Shown here one piece after another: positions 1-8,029 of a DNA stretch of 40,034 nt; position 1 is the first letter of the stretch, and each line of letters starts with the position of its first letter. Source of the stretch: a virus; the IMG/VR virus record IMGVR_UViG_3300025012_000020, positions 1-40,034 of that record; one strand, given 5' to 3'. The notes beneath the pieces were generated by a model. The model made no database searches. It saw nothing but the letters and a program-made list of their open reading frames with translations, and was not told the DNA's origin. The translations under genes and the position numbers were made by a program.

Positions 1-127
1 AAAGTAATTTCGTAAAATCCAAAACAAGTTTTTAAATACATTTCCATAACTTCATAAAATCAGAAACTTTTGGAAATCATAACTCATAGGAAGCAATTTA
101 AGGGCAAGTTAATTCTTGTCCCTTATG
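1..127. repeat. Terminal direct repeat, left copy
   Basis: These 127 bases are identical to 39908-40034. The overlap shows that the contig closes into a circle of 39,907 bp. The length 127 equals a common maximum assembler k-mer, so this is more likely an assembly overlap than a packaged terminal redundancy. The true virion ends are not visible here. Confidence 0.95.
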
Positions 128-131
128 TTTT
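100..131 (+). terminator. Rho-independent terminator before the packaging genes
   Basis: AAGGG-CAAG (100-108) pairs with CTTG-T-CCCTT (115-124), with one bulged T and a TTAATT loop, followed by ATGTTTT. On the circle it lies downstream of the tail-fibre module ending at 39874, so it probably ends that transcript before the terminase operon. It lies inside the terminal overlap and is also present at the right end. Confidence 0.65.
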
Positions 132-202
132 GTACCTAAAAATTAGAATTAAAGCGTTTTTACATAATAAATCTTATAAGACGTACAAAAAAGGAAAACA
201 AA

Positions 203-595
203 ATGGCAAATCGTGGACAACCCCCAAAATTTAATAAACCAAGCGACATGCAGAAAAAGATTGCTGCTTTTTGGGCTTATATCGAAGAAAAAAAGAAACC
301 TGCAACTATTGAAAGATTATGCTGTTTTCTTGAATGCGATAGAGATACTCTGCTTAATTATGCCAAAAAAGACGATTATTATGAACTTGTCAAGAAAACT
401 AAACTTGAGATTCTTGCAGATAAAGTCGAAAGGCTTAACACAATAGGAACTCCGACAGGCGGATTAATATTTGATTTGATAAATAACTATAAATACAAAA
501 ACAAGACAGAGGTTGATAATAATTTAGCCTTGAAACCTTCCCCATTAACTCCTGAACAGAGAAAGCAAATATCGAAAGAGTTTGGATTTGAATAA
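203..595 (+). CDS. Terminase small subunit (putative)
   Basis: A 130-residue basic protein whose stop overlaps the large terminase start by one base. That position, its length and its helical, HTH-like N-terminal half (about residues 15-60) fit a small terminase that recognises packaging sites and presents DNA to the large subunit. The call rests mainly on position, because small terminases diverge widely. An AAGGAAAACAAA ribosome site precedes the ATG. It is the first gene of the rightward late operon, behind the terminator at 100-131. Confidence 0.75.
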   Translation: MANRGQPPKFNKPSDMQKKIAAFWAYIEEKKKPATIERLCCFLECDRDTLLNYAKKDDYYELVKKTKLEILADKVERLNTIGTPTGGLIFDLINNYKYKNKTEVDNNLALKPSPLTPEQRKQISKEFGFE

Positions 596-2019
596 TGAGC
601 AAGTATTTTTTGAATTATCAACAAAATTGGCTTAACGATAATTCTAAAATAAAGATATGGGAAAAGTCAAGACGAATAGGGGCATCTTATGTACAAGCTT
701 ATGAAGATGTAAGGGATTGTATAGATAAAGCCGTTCCTGATGTTTGGTTTTCCTCTGCTGATATGACAGCAGCCAGAGAATACATACTTTATTGTGAAAA
801 ATACGCAAAAGTTTTTGATGCAGGGGCAAGAGCATTAGGCGAAATAGTTATTGATAGAGAAAGGGATGTAAAAGCTTTTACTATTGAGTTTACTAACGGC
901 ACAAGGATAAATGCACTTTCTTCTAATCCGACACAGTTTAGGTCAAAAGGAGGAAAGGTTATTCTTGATGAATTTGGACACCACGAAAACCCAGAGGAGT
1001 TATGGAAAGCCGCTTTGCCTTGTATTACTTGGGGATTTCCTTTAAGGATTCTTTCAACTCATAACGGCATTGATTCTTTATTTTATAGATTTTGCAATGA
1101 TGTAAAAACAGGCAAAAAAGATTGGTCTTTGCATAAAACTACAATCTATGATGCCGTTGATGATGGCATTGTTGACAAGATTTATAAACGAAAAACAACA
1201 CAGGAAGAACGGCAAGCATGGATTGATTCAGTAAAAGACAATTGTTTTGATGAATTAACATGGTTGCAAGAATATTGTTGCGAGGCGGGGGATGGCGGAG
1301 CAGGAAATGTAGTACAAAAATTCGTTAATGACTGCATATTTCAAAATGGCGAATGGGTTTTTAGCAAAGAAAGCAATGTACAGCCTGTTAGTTATTTGCC
1401 AGATATTCCTGTTCACATAACTTGCGATTTCAATAAAAATCCTAATAGTTGGCTATTGGCGCATAAAACAGCATCAAAAATATTTTACTTTGATGAAATC
1501 ATTATTGAAAACTCTGAAACGGAAAACAATATTGCTATTTTCTGCGAGAGATACCCTAATCATAAAGGTAAAATCATTATAAATGGTGATTGTTCAGGCA
1601 GGCAAGACCGTTCTAATAGCAAATATACCGATTATGTACAGATGTACAACTATTTAACTAAATTCGGATATAAAAATGTAAGTATCGAAGTTCCTTATTT
1701 TAACCCTGACAGACATTTAAGGGTGGCATCTTGGAATCAGTTAATCAGGAATAATAAAAACGAAGTAGGTATTTATATAAGTCCTAATTGCGAATGGCTA
1801 ATTTATAACTGCGAAAACCTTAAAAAAGTTGCAGGGTCAAATAAGTTCAAAGAAGCAACTATTTTACAGATAGAGAAAAATCCTAAACTAAAATACTTAG
1901 CCCATCCATTCGATGCGGCTTCTTATATGGCTTATTTCTATTTCCCTGTAAAAAGAATATATCCAGAACATCCCGAAAAACAGCCAACAACACTAGAACA
2001 ATGGAAAAAACAAAGATAA
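595..2019 (+). CDS. terL: Terminase large subunit
   Basis: A 474-residue packaging motor with ATPase and RNase H-like nuclease. The ATPase shows a Walker A variant EKSRRIGAS (residues 23-31), of the type seen in Mu gp28-like terminases. Walker B is VILDEF with D125 and E126, and the coupling motif is LSTHNG near 153-158. The nuclease acidic residues are readable as D278 (ITCDFN), D332 (INGDCSG) and D440 (HPFDAA). Length and domain order are complete. It acts at the portal vertex to cut and pump DNA into the prohead. Its start overlaps the small subunit stop, so translation is probably coupled. Confidence 0.95.
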   Translation: MSKYFLNYQQNWLNDNSKIKIWEKSRRIGASYVQAYEDVRDCIDKAVPDVWFSSADMTAAREYILYCEKYAKVFDAGARALGEIVIDRERDVKAFTIEFTNGTRINALSSNPTQFRSKGGKVILDEFGHHENPEELWKAALPCITWGFPLRILSTHNGIDSLFYRFCNDVKTGKKDWSLHKTTIYDAVDDGIVDKIYKRKTTQEERQAWIDSVKDNCFDELTWLQEYCCEAGDGGAGNVVQKFVNDCIFQNGEWVFSKESNVQPVSYLPDIPVHITCDFNKNPNSWLLAHKTASKIFYFDEIIIENSETENNIAIFCERYPNHKGKIIINGDCSGRQDRSNSKYTDYVQMYNYLTKFGYKNVSIEVPYFNPDRHLRVASWNQLIRNNKNEVGIYISPNCEWLIYNCENLKKVAGSNKFKEATILQIEKNPKLKYLAHPFDAASYMAYFYFPVKRIYPEHPEKQPTTLEQWKKQR

Positions 2020-2039
2020 AAGAAAGGATTTAAAAAATT

Positions 2040-2414
2040 ATGACAATTTCAAAAGCAGGATTAGTTGCAGGCTCTCCGCAGTCATTAAATACTTTAGTTG
2101 ATAGAGTTGATGCGGCAATAACACAAATAGCAGGAATATCAGCAGCAGAACTTGGTTTTATTGACGGAGTAACAGCAGGAACAGCAGCAGCAAGCAAAGC
2201 CGTAGTACTTGATGCTAACAGTAAAATAAATACTCTTGATATTACAGCTTTAAAACTTAACGGTACGGCTTGTGATGAAGCCTATTTATCAGGCGCAGCA
2301 AAAGTTGCAAACCAAGCAGCCTTTGCCGGTGCAACACTTTCAGCCTTAGCAATAGACTTTAATACTCTTATTGCATCAATGAAAACAGCTGGACAAATGA
2401 CCGCAGACGCATAA
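2040..2414 (+). CDS. Small Ala-rich virion protein (putative)
   Basis: A 124-residue Ala/Thr-rich protein between the large terminase and portal. It contains SAAELGFIDGVTAG and ASKAVVLDANSKI, phrases that recur in phage head fibres, decorations and tail-fibre N-termini. A virion surface role is therefore likely but not proved. AAAGGATTT precedes the ATG. The gene is followed at once by a terminator hairpin, so its transcript may exceed that of the downstream portal. Confidence 0.55.
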   Translation: MTISKAGLVAGSPQSLNTLVDRVDAAITQIAGISAAELGFIDGVTAGTAAASKAVVLDANSKINTLDITALKLNGTACDEAYLSGAAKVANQAAFAGATLSALAIDFNTLIASMKTAGQMTADA

Positions 2415-2434
2415 TTTAAAAACATTAATAATTT

Positions 2435-2461
2435 AGCCCTGCCTTTGTGGTGGGGCTTTTG
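2435..2461 (+). terminator. Intrinsic terminator before portal
   Basis: AGCCCTGCC (2435-2443) pairs with GGTGGGGCT (2449-2457) across a TTTGT loop and is followed by TTTG. It probably acts as a partial terminator within the late operon, tuning levels between packaging and head genes. Confidence 0.75.
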
Positions 2462-2477
2462 TTAAGGAAAATATTTA

Positions 2478-4349
2478 ATGGAAATTTCAACACAAAAAAT
2501 AAATACGGATGTCAAATTCAATCCTGAAGATAATGAAACTATTGTTTCAAAAATAAAAGGCGATTGGGATTCTTGGGATGATGACAGGCAACCACAGATT
2601 ACATCTATTGAAAAAGTTGCAAAACTTCTTGATTCAAAACCCGATGTTGAAGAAACAGACGACACTAATTTTAATGAACTCAAGGAAAAACTTGCTTTAA
2701 AAGATGCAACTATAAAAAGTATCTGTATTTCTTCGATAGCTCATGATTATAACAGCACATTCAAAACACCTTCTCAGATGTTTAATGTTGAACTTGAAAA
2801 CGAGCTTGGCGAATCTGAGTCAGCGAAATTTGCACATATTCAAAAAGCGGCATTGCTTGATGTCTTAAAGAAATCAAAAGCCAAAAAAGAGTTCAGAAAA
2901 GCCGTTTCTAATTGGCGTAAAAAAGGCGAAATGATTTTTTATATCAACTGGAAGCAGGATTTTGAACTACAGCGCAGAAAAGTTCCTAAACTTTTTCTTG
3001 GTCAGTTTGATATTGGAATGAAAGAATGGCAAGTCCAAAAGCAGCTTAAATATGACGGGGCAACCATAAAATGTATTGAGCCTGAAAACTTTGTTTTTGA
3101 TACTTCAAGAGCTGATGATTTTGAAAATGCCCCGAAAATATACAAATCCTGGCAAACTTATTCAGAAATTGCAAACAATGAAAACTTTAAAAAATATCTT
3201 AAATCAGCAGATTTAGAAAAACTTAAAGAGCTTGTTGATAATAAGAAAAAAGATAATTCAAACGTAAAAACAGATTCCGAAGATTCAAAAGGCGTAAAAG
3301 ACAATATGCTTGAAGTTCTCCAATATGAGGGAGATATAAGCATTACCAGAGATGGAAAATCTGAATTTTACCCTAATATGAAAATCGTTATAATTGGCAG
3401 AAAATTCGTTGCTTGTTTTGAGTATAACCCGAATATCATCGGTTCTTTTGTGTGGTGTCCTTATGAAGTAGACCCAGACACAGGCAGAGGGATTAGTTTT
3501 TTAAATCATTTAGCCTCTTATGCGGAAGCCACAACGGAATTAATGAATAAAATTAATACTGGCGTTGGCTTATCAGTCCGTAGATGTTGGCTTGCCCCTA
3601 AAGGTGCTTTAAGTGGTGAGCAAAAGCTAGAAGAAAACGGAATAATTGAATACGACCCTGCTTTTGGTGGTATGAATCCAAATGCAATGCTTACTCCTAT
3701 TGATACAACTTCTGGATTACCAATAGCAATGCAGTATTTGCAATGGTTAGAAGGAAAATTTGAGCAGGCAGTAAATAGATTTAAGTATTCTACAGGAAAC
3801 ACATCGGTAAAGCAAAGAACTGCAAAAGAAGCAACGATGACACAGGCGGGGCAAGATGCAACGCAAGGTTTTGACAATGACATTTTAGCCGAAACGGTTA
3901 TTACTGTTATTGAAAAAATCGGTCAATTGATGGCAAATAATCAAGACCAAGAAATACCTATTAAATACAAAGATGCAACAGGCGCAGAGCAAATAGGTGC
4001 AATTGATGATGCTGTAAGACAAGGCAATTATGTTTACACAATAGGCGATACCCAAAGCTCTGTTGAAAAGAAAATGAACGGACTTGAAGCATTACAAGCA
4101 CTTCCACAGATTGCACAATACGCAATGCAAACAAATCAAGGTATTTTAAGTGTTCCCGAATTACTTAATCAATGGGGTGCTATTTACGAGCAGGAAAACC
4201 CTACAAAATTATTAATACAGCCACAACCAATAGGAGGTCAACCGATTGGAACACAAGGAACAACAGGAATGCCTGAAATTCCACCAACTATGCCAGATGC
4301 CAATATTCAAGGAATGGCGGCAACACTTCCACCAGAAAATATACAATAG
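2478..4349 (+). CDS. Portal protein
   Basis: A 623-residue protein between terminase and scaffold, with the size and make-up of podovirus portals. The N-terminal third is charged and helical. The centre reads as the wing/stem region, with SFVWCPYEVDPDTGRG near 315-330. The C-terminal part is helical (LEGKFEQAVNRF), then ends in a Gln/Pro/Gly-rich tail. Twelve copies would form the ring through which DNA enters and leaves. The identification comes from order, length and sequence character, not a single catalytic motif. AAGGAAAATATTT precedes the ATG. Confidence 0.85.
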   Translation: MEISTQKINTDVKFNPEDNETIVSKIKGDWDSWDDDRQPQITSIEKVAKLLDSKPDVEETDDTNFNELKEKLALKDATIKSICISSIAHDYNSTFKTPSQMFNVELENELGESESAKFAHIQKAALLDVLKKSKAKKEFRKAVSNWRKKGEMIFYINWKQDFELQRRKVPKLFLGQFDIGMKEWQVQKQLKYDGATIKCIEPENFVFDTSRADDFENAPKIYKSWQTYSEIANNENFKKYLKSADLEKLKELVDNKKKDNSNVKTDSEDSKGVKDNMLEVLQYEGDISITRDGKSEFYPNMKIVIIGRKFVACFEYNPNIIGSFVWCPYEVDPDTGRGISFLNHLASYAEATTELMNKINTGVGLSVRRCWLAPKGALSGEQKLEENGIIEYDPAFGGMNPNAMLTPIDTTSGLPIAMQYLQWLEGKFEQAVNRFKYSTGNTSVKQRTAKEATMTQAGQDATQGFDNDILAETVITVIEKIGQLMANNQDQEIPIKYKDATGAEQIGAIDDAVRQGNYVYTIGDTQSSVEKKMNGLEALQALPQIAQYAMQTNQGILSVPELLNQWGAIYEQENPTKLLIQPQPIGGQPIGTQGTTGMPEIPPTMPDANIQGMAATLPPENIQ

Positions 4350-4439
4350 TGTAAATATTAATGCTCCTGAAAATGCAATACACTATCTATCAGGACTAAA
4401 GGAAGTTTTTAAGTACGCAGAAGATAAAGCAGAAAAGTT

Positions 4440-4464
4440 AAGCCCAATTGAAAGGGCTTTTTTT
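4440..4464 (+). terminator. Intrinsic terminator between portal and scaffold
   Basis: AAGCCC (4440-4445) pairs with GGGCTT (4454-4459) and runs straight into five further T residues. It lies in the 138-base gap between portal and scaffold. The scaffold start has its own GGAGG just downstream. Confidence 0.8.
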
Positions 4465-4487
4465 AGTGAAAATTTGGAGGTCAAATC

Positions 4488-5447
4488 ATGGATACAATCG
4501 AACAAACAAACATTGAGCCGACTGGAAGCTCTGAAATTAATACTACTCCTATTGAAAGTGATATTTCAACGGAAGAAGTAATACCAGAATCAACGGTTAA
4601 TGAGCCAGTTGAAGGAGAAACTACAGATGTAACAGTACAAGAAAAAATTAAACTTGGCGAAAAAGAATACACGCCTGACGAATTAACTGATTATGTCAGC
4701 AAAGCCGAAGCGGTAAAGGCAGAGCAGGAAGCAAGCCAATATCAACCAAGAGAAATGGCAGTTATTGAGCAGGATTTATCAAAAATAACTCAAAATTGCC
4801 AAGCTGATTATATTTCTATTCAGAAAAAAGCTTTAGCAAAAATTGATGCTTTTGTTGATTATGAAAATCCTGAAACTGGCGAGATTCAAAAAGGTTACAA
4901 GTTTAATTACACACCTGAACAGGCTTTTGACCATGGAACAAAAACAGGCGACTGGAGTGCATTCGTTGCTTATATGAACCCTATTGATGTTCAAGAATTT
5001 CTTGCAGATAAAGGCAAATTTGAAGCTGAATATAGCGGAAAACTTGAATATCTTAATCAGGAAAAAGCTTATATCGCCCAAAAAGAAGCAAAAAAAGCTG
5101 ATATCGGTAAATGGGATTCACATATTACTACAAGTTTTAAAGAAGACCCTGCAAAAACCCACTTTTTCAACAAAGTCAAAGAGGCTTTTGATTTTGACGA
5201 GCAGGGAATTAAAAATGTTTCTCGATGGTTCGATGAAGCAATTGCACTTAAAAATAATCAAGCAGAATTAAGCACAGCAAATGATTCAGCTAAACAAGCG
5301 ATGATGAACAGCACTATTACAGGGCAAAGACCGCAGGGCGGAACAAAAACTTTTACAAGGGCAGAAATTAAGGCTATGACTCCCGACCAATTTATAAAAA
5401 ACGAAAACGCAATATTCGACCAGTTAAACAAAGGATTAATTAAATAG
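4488..5447 (+). CDS. Scaffolding protein (putative)
   Basis: A 319-residue, strongly acidic and helical protein just before the coat gene. The first 60 residues are rich in Glu, Thr and Ser and look disordered. Residues 70-250 are helical and charged, and the C-terminus is basic and mixed (FTRAEIKAMTPDQFIKN), like the coat-binding tail of scaffolds. Order portal-scaffold-decoration-coat fits P22-like phages. It would template prohead assembly and then leave. A TTGGAGGTC site precedes the ATG. Confidence 0.8.
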   Translation: MDTIEQTNIEPTGSSEINTTPIESDISTEEVIPESTVNEPVEGETTDVTVQEKIKLGEKEYTPDELTDYVSKAEAVKAEQEASQYQPREMAVIEQDLSKITQNCQADYISIQKKALAKIDAFVDYENPETGEIQKGYKFNYTPEQAFDHGTKTGDWSAFVAYMNPIDVQEFLADKGKFEAEYSGKLEYLNQEKAYIAQKEAKKADIGKWDSHITTSFKEDPAKTHFFNKVKEAFDFDEQGIKNVSRWFDEAIALKNNQAELSTANDSAKQAMMNSTITGQRPQGGTKTFTRAEIKAMTPDQFIKNENAIFDQLNKGLIK

Positions 5448-5460
5448 AAAGGAAAAAATT

Positions 5461-5901
5461 ATGTCCGATTTCGCAAAAACAAATCTTATTACCAGTTCAG
5501 ATTCAATCAAAACAATTAAAGTTGCTATTGATTGCGCTGAAATAGGTTTAGCAATAGGTGTTTATTCTTTAAACGCTTATCTTCCAAAATTTCACGATGT
5601 ATTAAACGTAGATTTCGCAGTTGAAACAGTTGGTGCTTCAGACGGAAGTGCAACGGTCTCGGTAGGCTTTGATGACATTGCAAGCGAACCTGATAATTTT
5701 ATTGCTGATGAAGCAATCGCAAGTTTTGGAACTTTGACAAGCGCAGCAGGTGCAACAGTTGCAGGTATTCCAAGATTAGGAACAGCAGCTACAAAAGTTG
5801 TAGTTGGTGCTTCTGATGCTCAACTTGCTTATGAAATCAAGACCGCAGCTCTTACAGCTCTTAAAATAACCGCAGTTATAACCCTTATACCAACAAGATA
5901 G
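5461..5901 (+). CDS. Head decoration or stabilising protein (putative)
   Basis: A 146-residue Ala/Val/Thr-rich protein between scaffold and coat, with an AGAAAGGAAAAA ribosome site. Alternating beta-prone segments and absence of charged clusters suit a small capsid surface protein. No family is recognised by eye, and the call rests on position and composition. Confidence 0.55.
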   Translation: MSDFAKTNLITSSDSIKTIKVAIDCAEIGLAIGVYSLNAYLPKFHDVLNVDFAVETVGASDGSATVSVGFDDIASEPDNFIADEAIASFGTLTSAAGATVAGIPRLGTAATKVVVGASDAQLAYEIKTAALTALKITAVITLIPTR

Positions 5902-5928
5902 TTAATTATAGAAAGGAATTAAAATAAA

Positions 5929-6759
5929 ATGGCACAAGATTTATCAAATTTTATTTCAGAAGTTTGGTCACAGAAATTAACAGCTCTGTTGGACAAATCA
6001 GGCGTTATGATGCAGTGCGTCAACAGAAATTATGAAGGCGAAATTAAAAATTCAGGCGATACAGTCCATATTAGAACTTTTGGGGATGTAAATGTTAAAG
6101 ATTATGCGGGCTCAATATCTTATGATGATTTAACCTCTCCGATGCAAACAATGACAATAGGTCAGAAAAAGTATTTTGCTTTTAAAGTTGACGATATTAC
6201 TAAAGCCCAAACAAACATCGACATTATGAGTGGTTACCTTGAAAGAGCAAAAGTTTCTATTGATTTAGCAAAAGATACTTATTGTCTTTCAAAAGTTGCC
6301 GATGCTCATGCTGATAACATAATTTCAACATCAGTAATCACAAAAGACAATTTCTACACCAATATGGTCGGAATTGCAAAACTTCTTAAAAAAGCTAATG
6401 CAACCTCTAAAGGACAAAAACCGTGGGTTATCATAAATCCAGATTTAGAAGCTCTTTTAATTCAAGCACCTGAATTTATCCAAGCTAATCAGACAGGCGA
6501 TAAAACTTTAAAAGAAGGTTCTATCGGAAGAATTGCCGGTCTTGATGTACTTGTTTGTACTAACTTTGTTGATGTTTCAGGAACATTTAACGTAATGGCT
6601 GGAACAAATGATGCTATTACCTTTGCATCACAAGTTACAGAAGTTGAAAAAATAAGACTTCAAAACTCATTCGATACCGCAGTTAGAGGTCTTTATGTGT
6701 ATGACGCTAAAGTTATACAACCTAAAGCACTTGTAAAAGCTGTATTCACTCTTTCCTAG
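5929..6759 (+). CDS. Major capsid protein
   Basis: A 276-residue coat protein, probably of HK97 fold in the P22 gp5-like group. It begins with an N-terminal helix (SNFISEVWSQKLTALLD). It then shows GDTVHIRTFGDV near 44-55, a segment typical of this coat family, and VIINPDLEALL near 167. The C-terminal part contains RGLYVYDAKVIQPKAL. Length is short but within the range of small HK97 coats. Scaffold lies upstream and head-completion genes downstream. AGAAAGGAATTAAAATAAA precedes the ATG. Confidence 0.88.
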   Translation: MAQDLSNFISEVWSQKLTALLDKSGVMMQCVNRNYEGEIKNSGDTVHIRTFGDVNVKDYAGSISYDDLTSPMQTMTIGQKKYFAFKVDDITKAQTNIDIMSGYLERAKVSIDLAKDTYCLSKVADAHADNIISTSVITKDNFYTNMVGIAKLLKKANATSKGQKPWVIINPDLEALLIQAPEFIQANQTGDKTLKEGSIGRIAGLDVLVCTNFVDVSGTFNVMAGTNDAITFASQVTEVEKIRLQNSFDTAVRGLYVYDAKVIQPKALVKAVFTLS

Positions 6760-6778
6760 TAGTTAATTAAAAGATATT

Positions 6779-6804
6779 GAGGGCTGAAATATGCCCTCTT
6801 TATT
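6779..6804 (+). terminator. Terminator after the coat gene
   Basis: GAGGGC (6779-6784) pairs with GCCCTC (6793-6798) and is followed by TTTATTTT. Termination right after the coat gene would raise coat mRNA over the connector genes. Confidence 0.75.
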
Positions 6805-6821
6805 TTATTTGGAGGTTAAAA

Positions 6822-7184
6822 ATGGCAAACGATAAAAAACTAGAAGAAATGTTACTTAGTGCAACACCAAAAGAATTATCAGTAATTAGGGATTTAGTTG
6901 ATTCAAAAATATCTGAAAACGATATTATTGAAGCTCAAAAACCTAAAAAACAAATTATAGTTGAAAATTTCAATTATAAAAAAGTAGAACCTTTTAGTGC
7001 GCAAGCTATTTATGATGTTTTCAATAAAGTTAATAAATCAGAAACAGCCATGAATGGAGAAATGGTTATTGGTTTATTCGGCAGAAATGACGATGAAAAA
7101 AAGAACTTTGAAGCCAAATTATACGGTGGAGTTCATCAACAAGGAACTTACAGGATTAAATTCAGACATTTTGAGATTGATTAA
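6822..7184 (+). CDS. Hypothetical protein after coat
   Basis: 120 residues. The start is set at 6822, where TTTGGAGGTTAAAA gives a strong ribosome site; the open frame upstream runs through the terminator hairpin. The N-terminal half is helical and charged, and the C-terminal half is beta-prone, ending GTYRIKFRHFEID. No family is recognised. Its place between coat and adaptor suggests a minor head or completion protein. Confidence 0.65.
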   Translation: MANDKKLEEMLLSATPKELSVIRDLVDSKISENDIIEAQKPKKQIIVENFNYKKVEPFSAQAIYDVFNKVNKSETAMNGEMVIGLFGRNDDEKKNFEAKLYGGVHQQGTYRIKFRHFEID

Positions 7185-7186
7185 TT

Positions 7187-7402
7187 ATGAAAGACAAAAT
7201 AAAAAACAGACTTAAAGAGTTTGGAATAAATGTCAATCATTATTGCGATTCGGAAACCCCTGAAAATGTTATGGCTTTTATAACGGATGATGGTAAAGCA
7301 TATCTTTCCTGTCAACTTGACGATAACAATGAAACTGTTGAAATCTATGCACAAAGGATAAAAGTCGCTTACGAGGCATATAAAAACAATGAAAACATTT
7401 AA
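7187..7402 (+). CDS. Small hypothetical protein in head-completion cluster
   Basis: 71 residues, acidic, starting two bases after the previous stop and overlapping the adaptor start by 14 bases. That packing implies translational coupling. The mixed alpha/beta sequence (VMAFITDDGKAYLSCQL) belongs to no family I recognise. Confidence 0.6.
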   Translation: MKDKIKNRLKEFGINVNHYCDSETPENVMAFITDDGKAYLSCQLDDNNETVEIYAQRIKVAYEAYKNNENI

Positions 7403-8027
7403 AGAAATATTAGACCAAGTTTATGGACAGTCAGAACTTGCCGAAACCGAAACAACTTTTGCTGATTACGCAGGGGAAAAGATTTTAACCATTCAATTAG
7501 CACATGCAGAGATTTGGGGCGAGGCTGATTATTCTTTCAGAGATAGAACAAGCACTTTTGTAACTGTAGCGGCTCAATCTGCTTATGATATGCCAAACGG
7601 AAAGATTAAAAAGGCAGGGTTAAAAGCCTCAACAGCCACAAGACCTATGACTGAAACGACAAACGTTGACTCTTTGCCTGTTAGTTCAGGACTTCCGTAT
7701 TATTATTTCTTGGAAAATCAAAAGCTTAATCTATATCCAACTCCTGATGCGGCTTATACCATAACTACAAAAACTTTTACCAATAATAAAGCAAAATCAT
7801 CAGGTGGCACAGAGCAAGACACTTTGGTTTTAGAAACCGATGTTTTAAATATTCCTGCGGATATAGAAAGTTTATATCTTGCAGCACTTGGCTATAAAAC
7901 CATTATTTTAAGGATTGCTGATGTAAATGACGAACTCTATCAGCACGCCTTAAACAATTACAGCATAGCTTTAAAGCTTTTAAAAATTGAATCGTCTAAA
8001 AGTTCAACAGCTCCGAGGTTTACATAA
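7389..8027 (+). CDS. Head-tail adaptor (P22 gp4-like, putative)
   Basis: 212 residues at the position of the first connector ring below the portal. An N-terminal helical part is followed by a beta-rich middle (YYYFLENQKLNLYPTPDAAYTITTK broken into strands) and C-terminal helices (ESLYLAALGYKTIIL). The LNLYPTP phrase is common in podovirus and siphovirus adaptor proteins. It would extend the portal and bind the next tail ring. Function rests on order plus these features. Confidence 0.7.
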   Translation: MKTFKEILDQVYGQSELAETETTFADYAGEKILTIQLAHAEIWGEADYSFRDRTSTFVTVAAQSAYDMPNGKIKKAGLKASTATRPMTETTNVDSLPVSSGLPYYYFLENQKLNLYPTPDAAYTITTKTFTNNKAKSSGGTEQDTLVLETDVLNIPADIESLYLAALGYKTIILRIADVNDELYQHALNNYSIALKLLKIESSKSSTAPRFT

Positions 8028-8029
8028 AA

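Noticed and set aside
4246-4581. ATG-started frame across the portal C-terminus
   Set aside because: The first third is a shadow of portal; only the part after 4350 looks protein-like, and it has no start and contains a terminator.
6777-6821. Earlier TTG start for the 6822 gene
   Set aside because: The extension is the coat-gene terminator hairpin read as protein.
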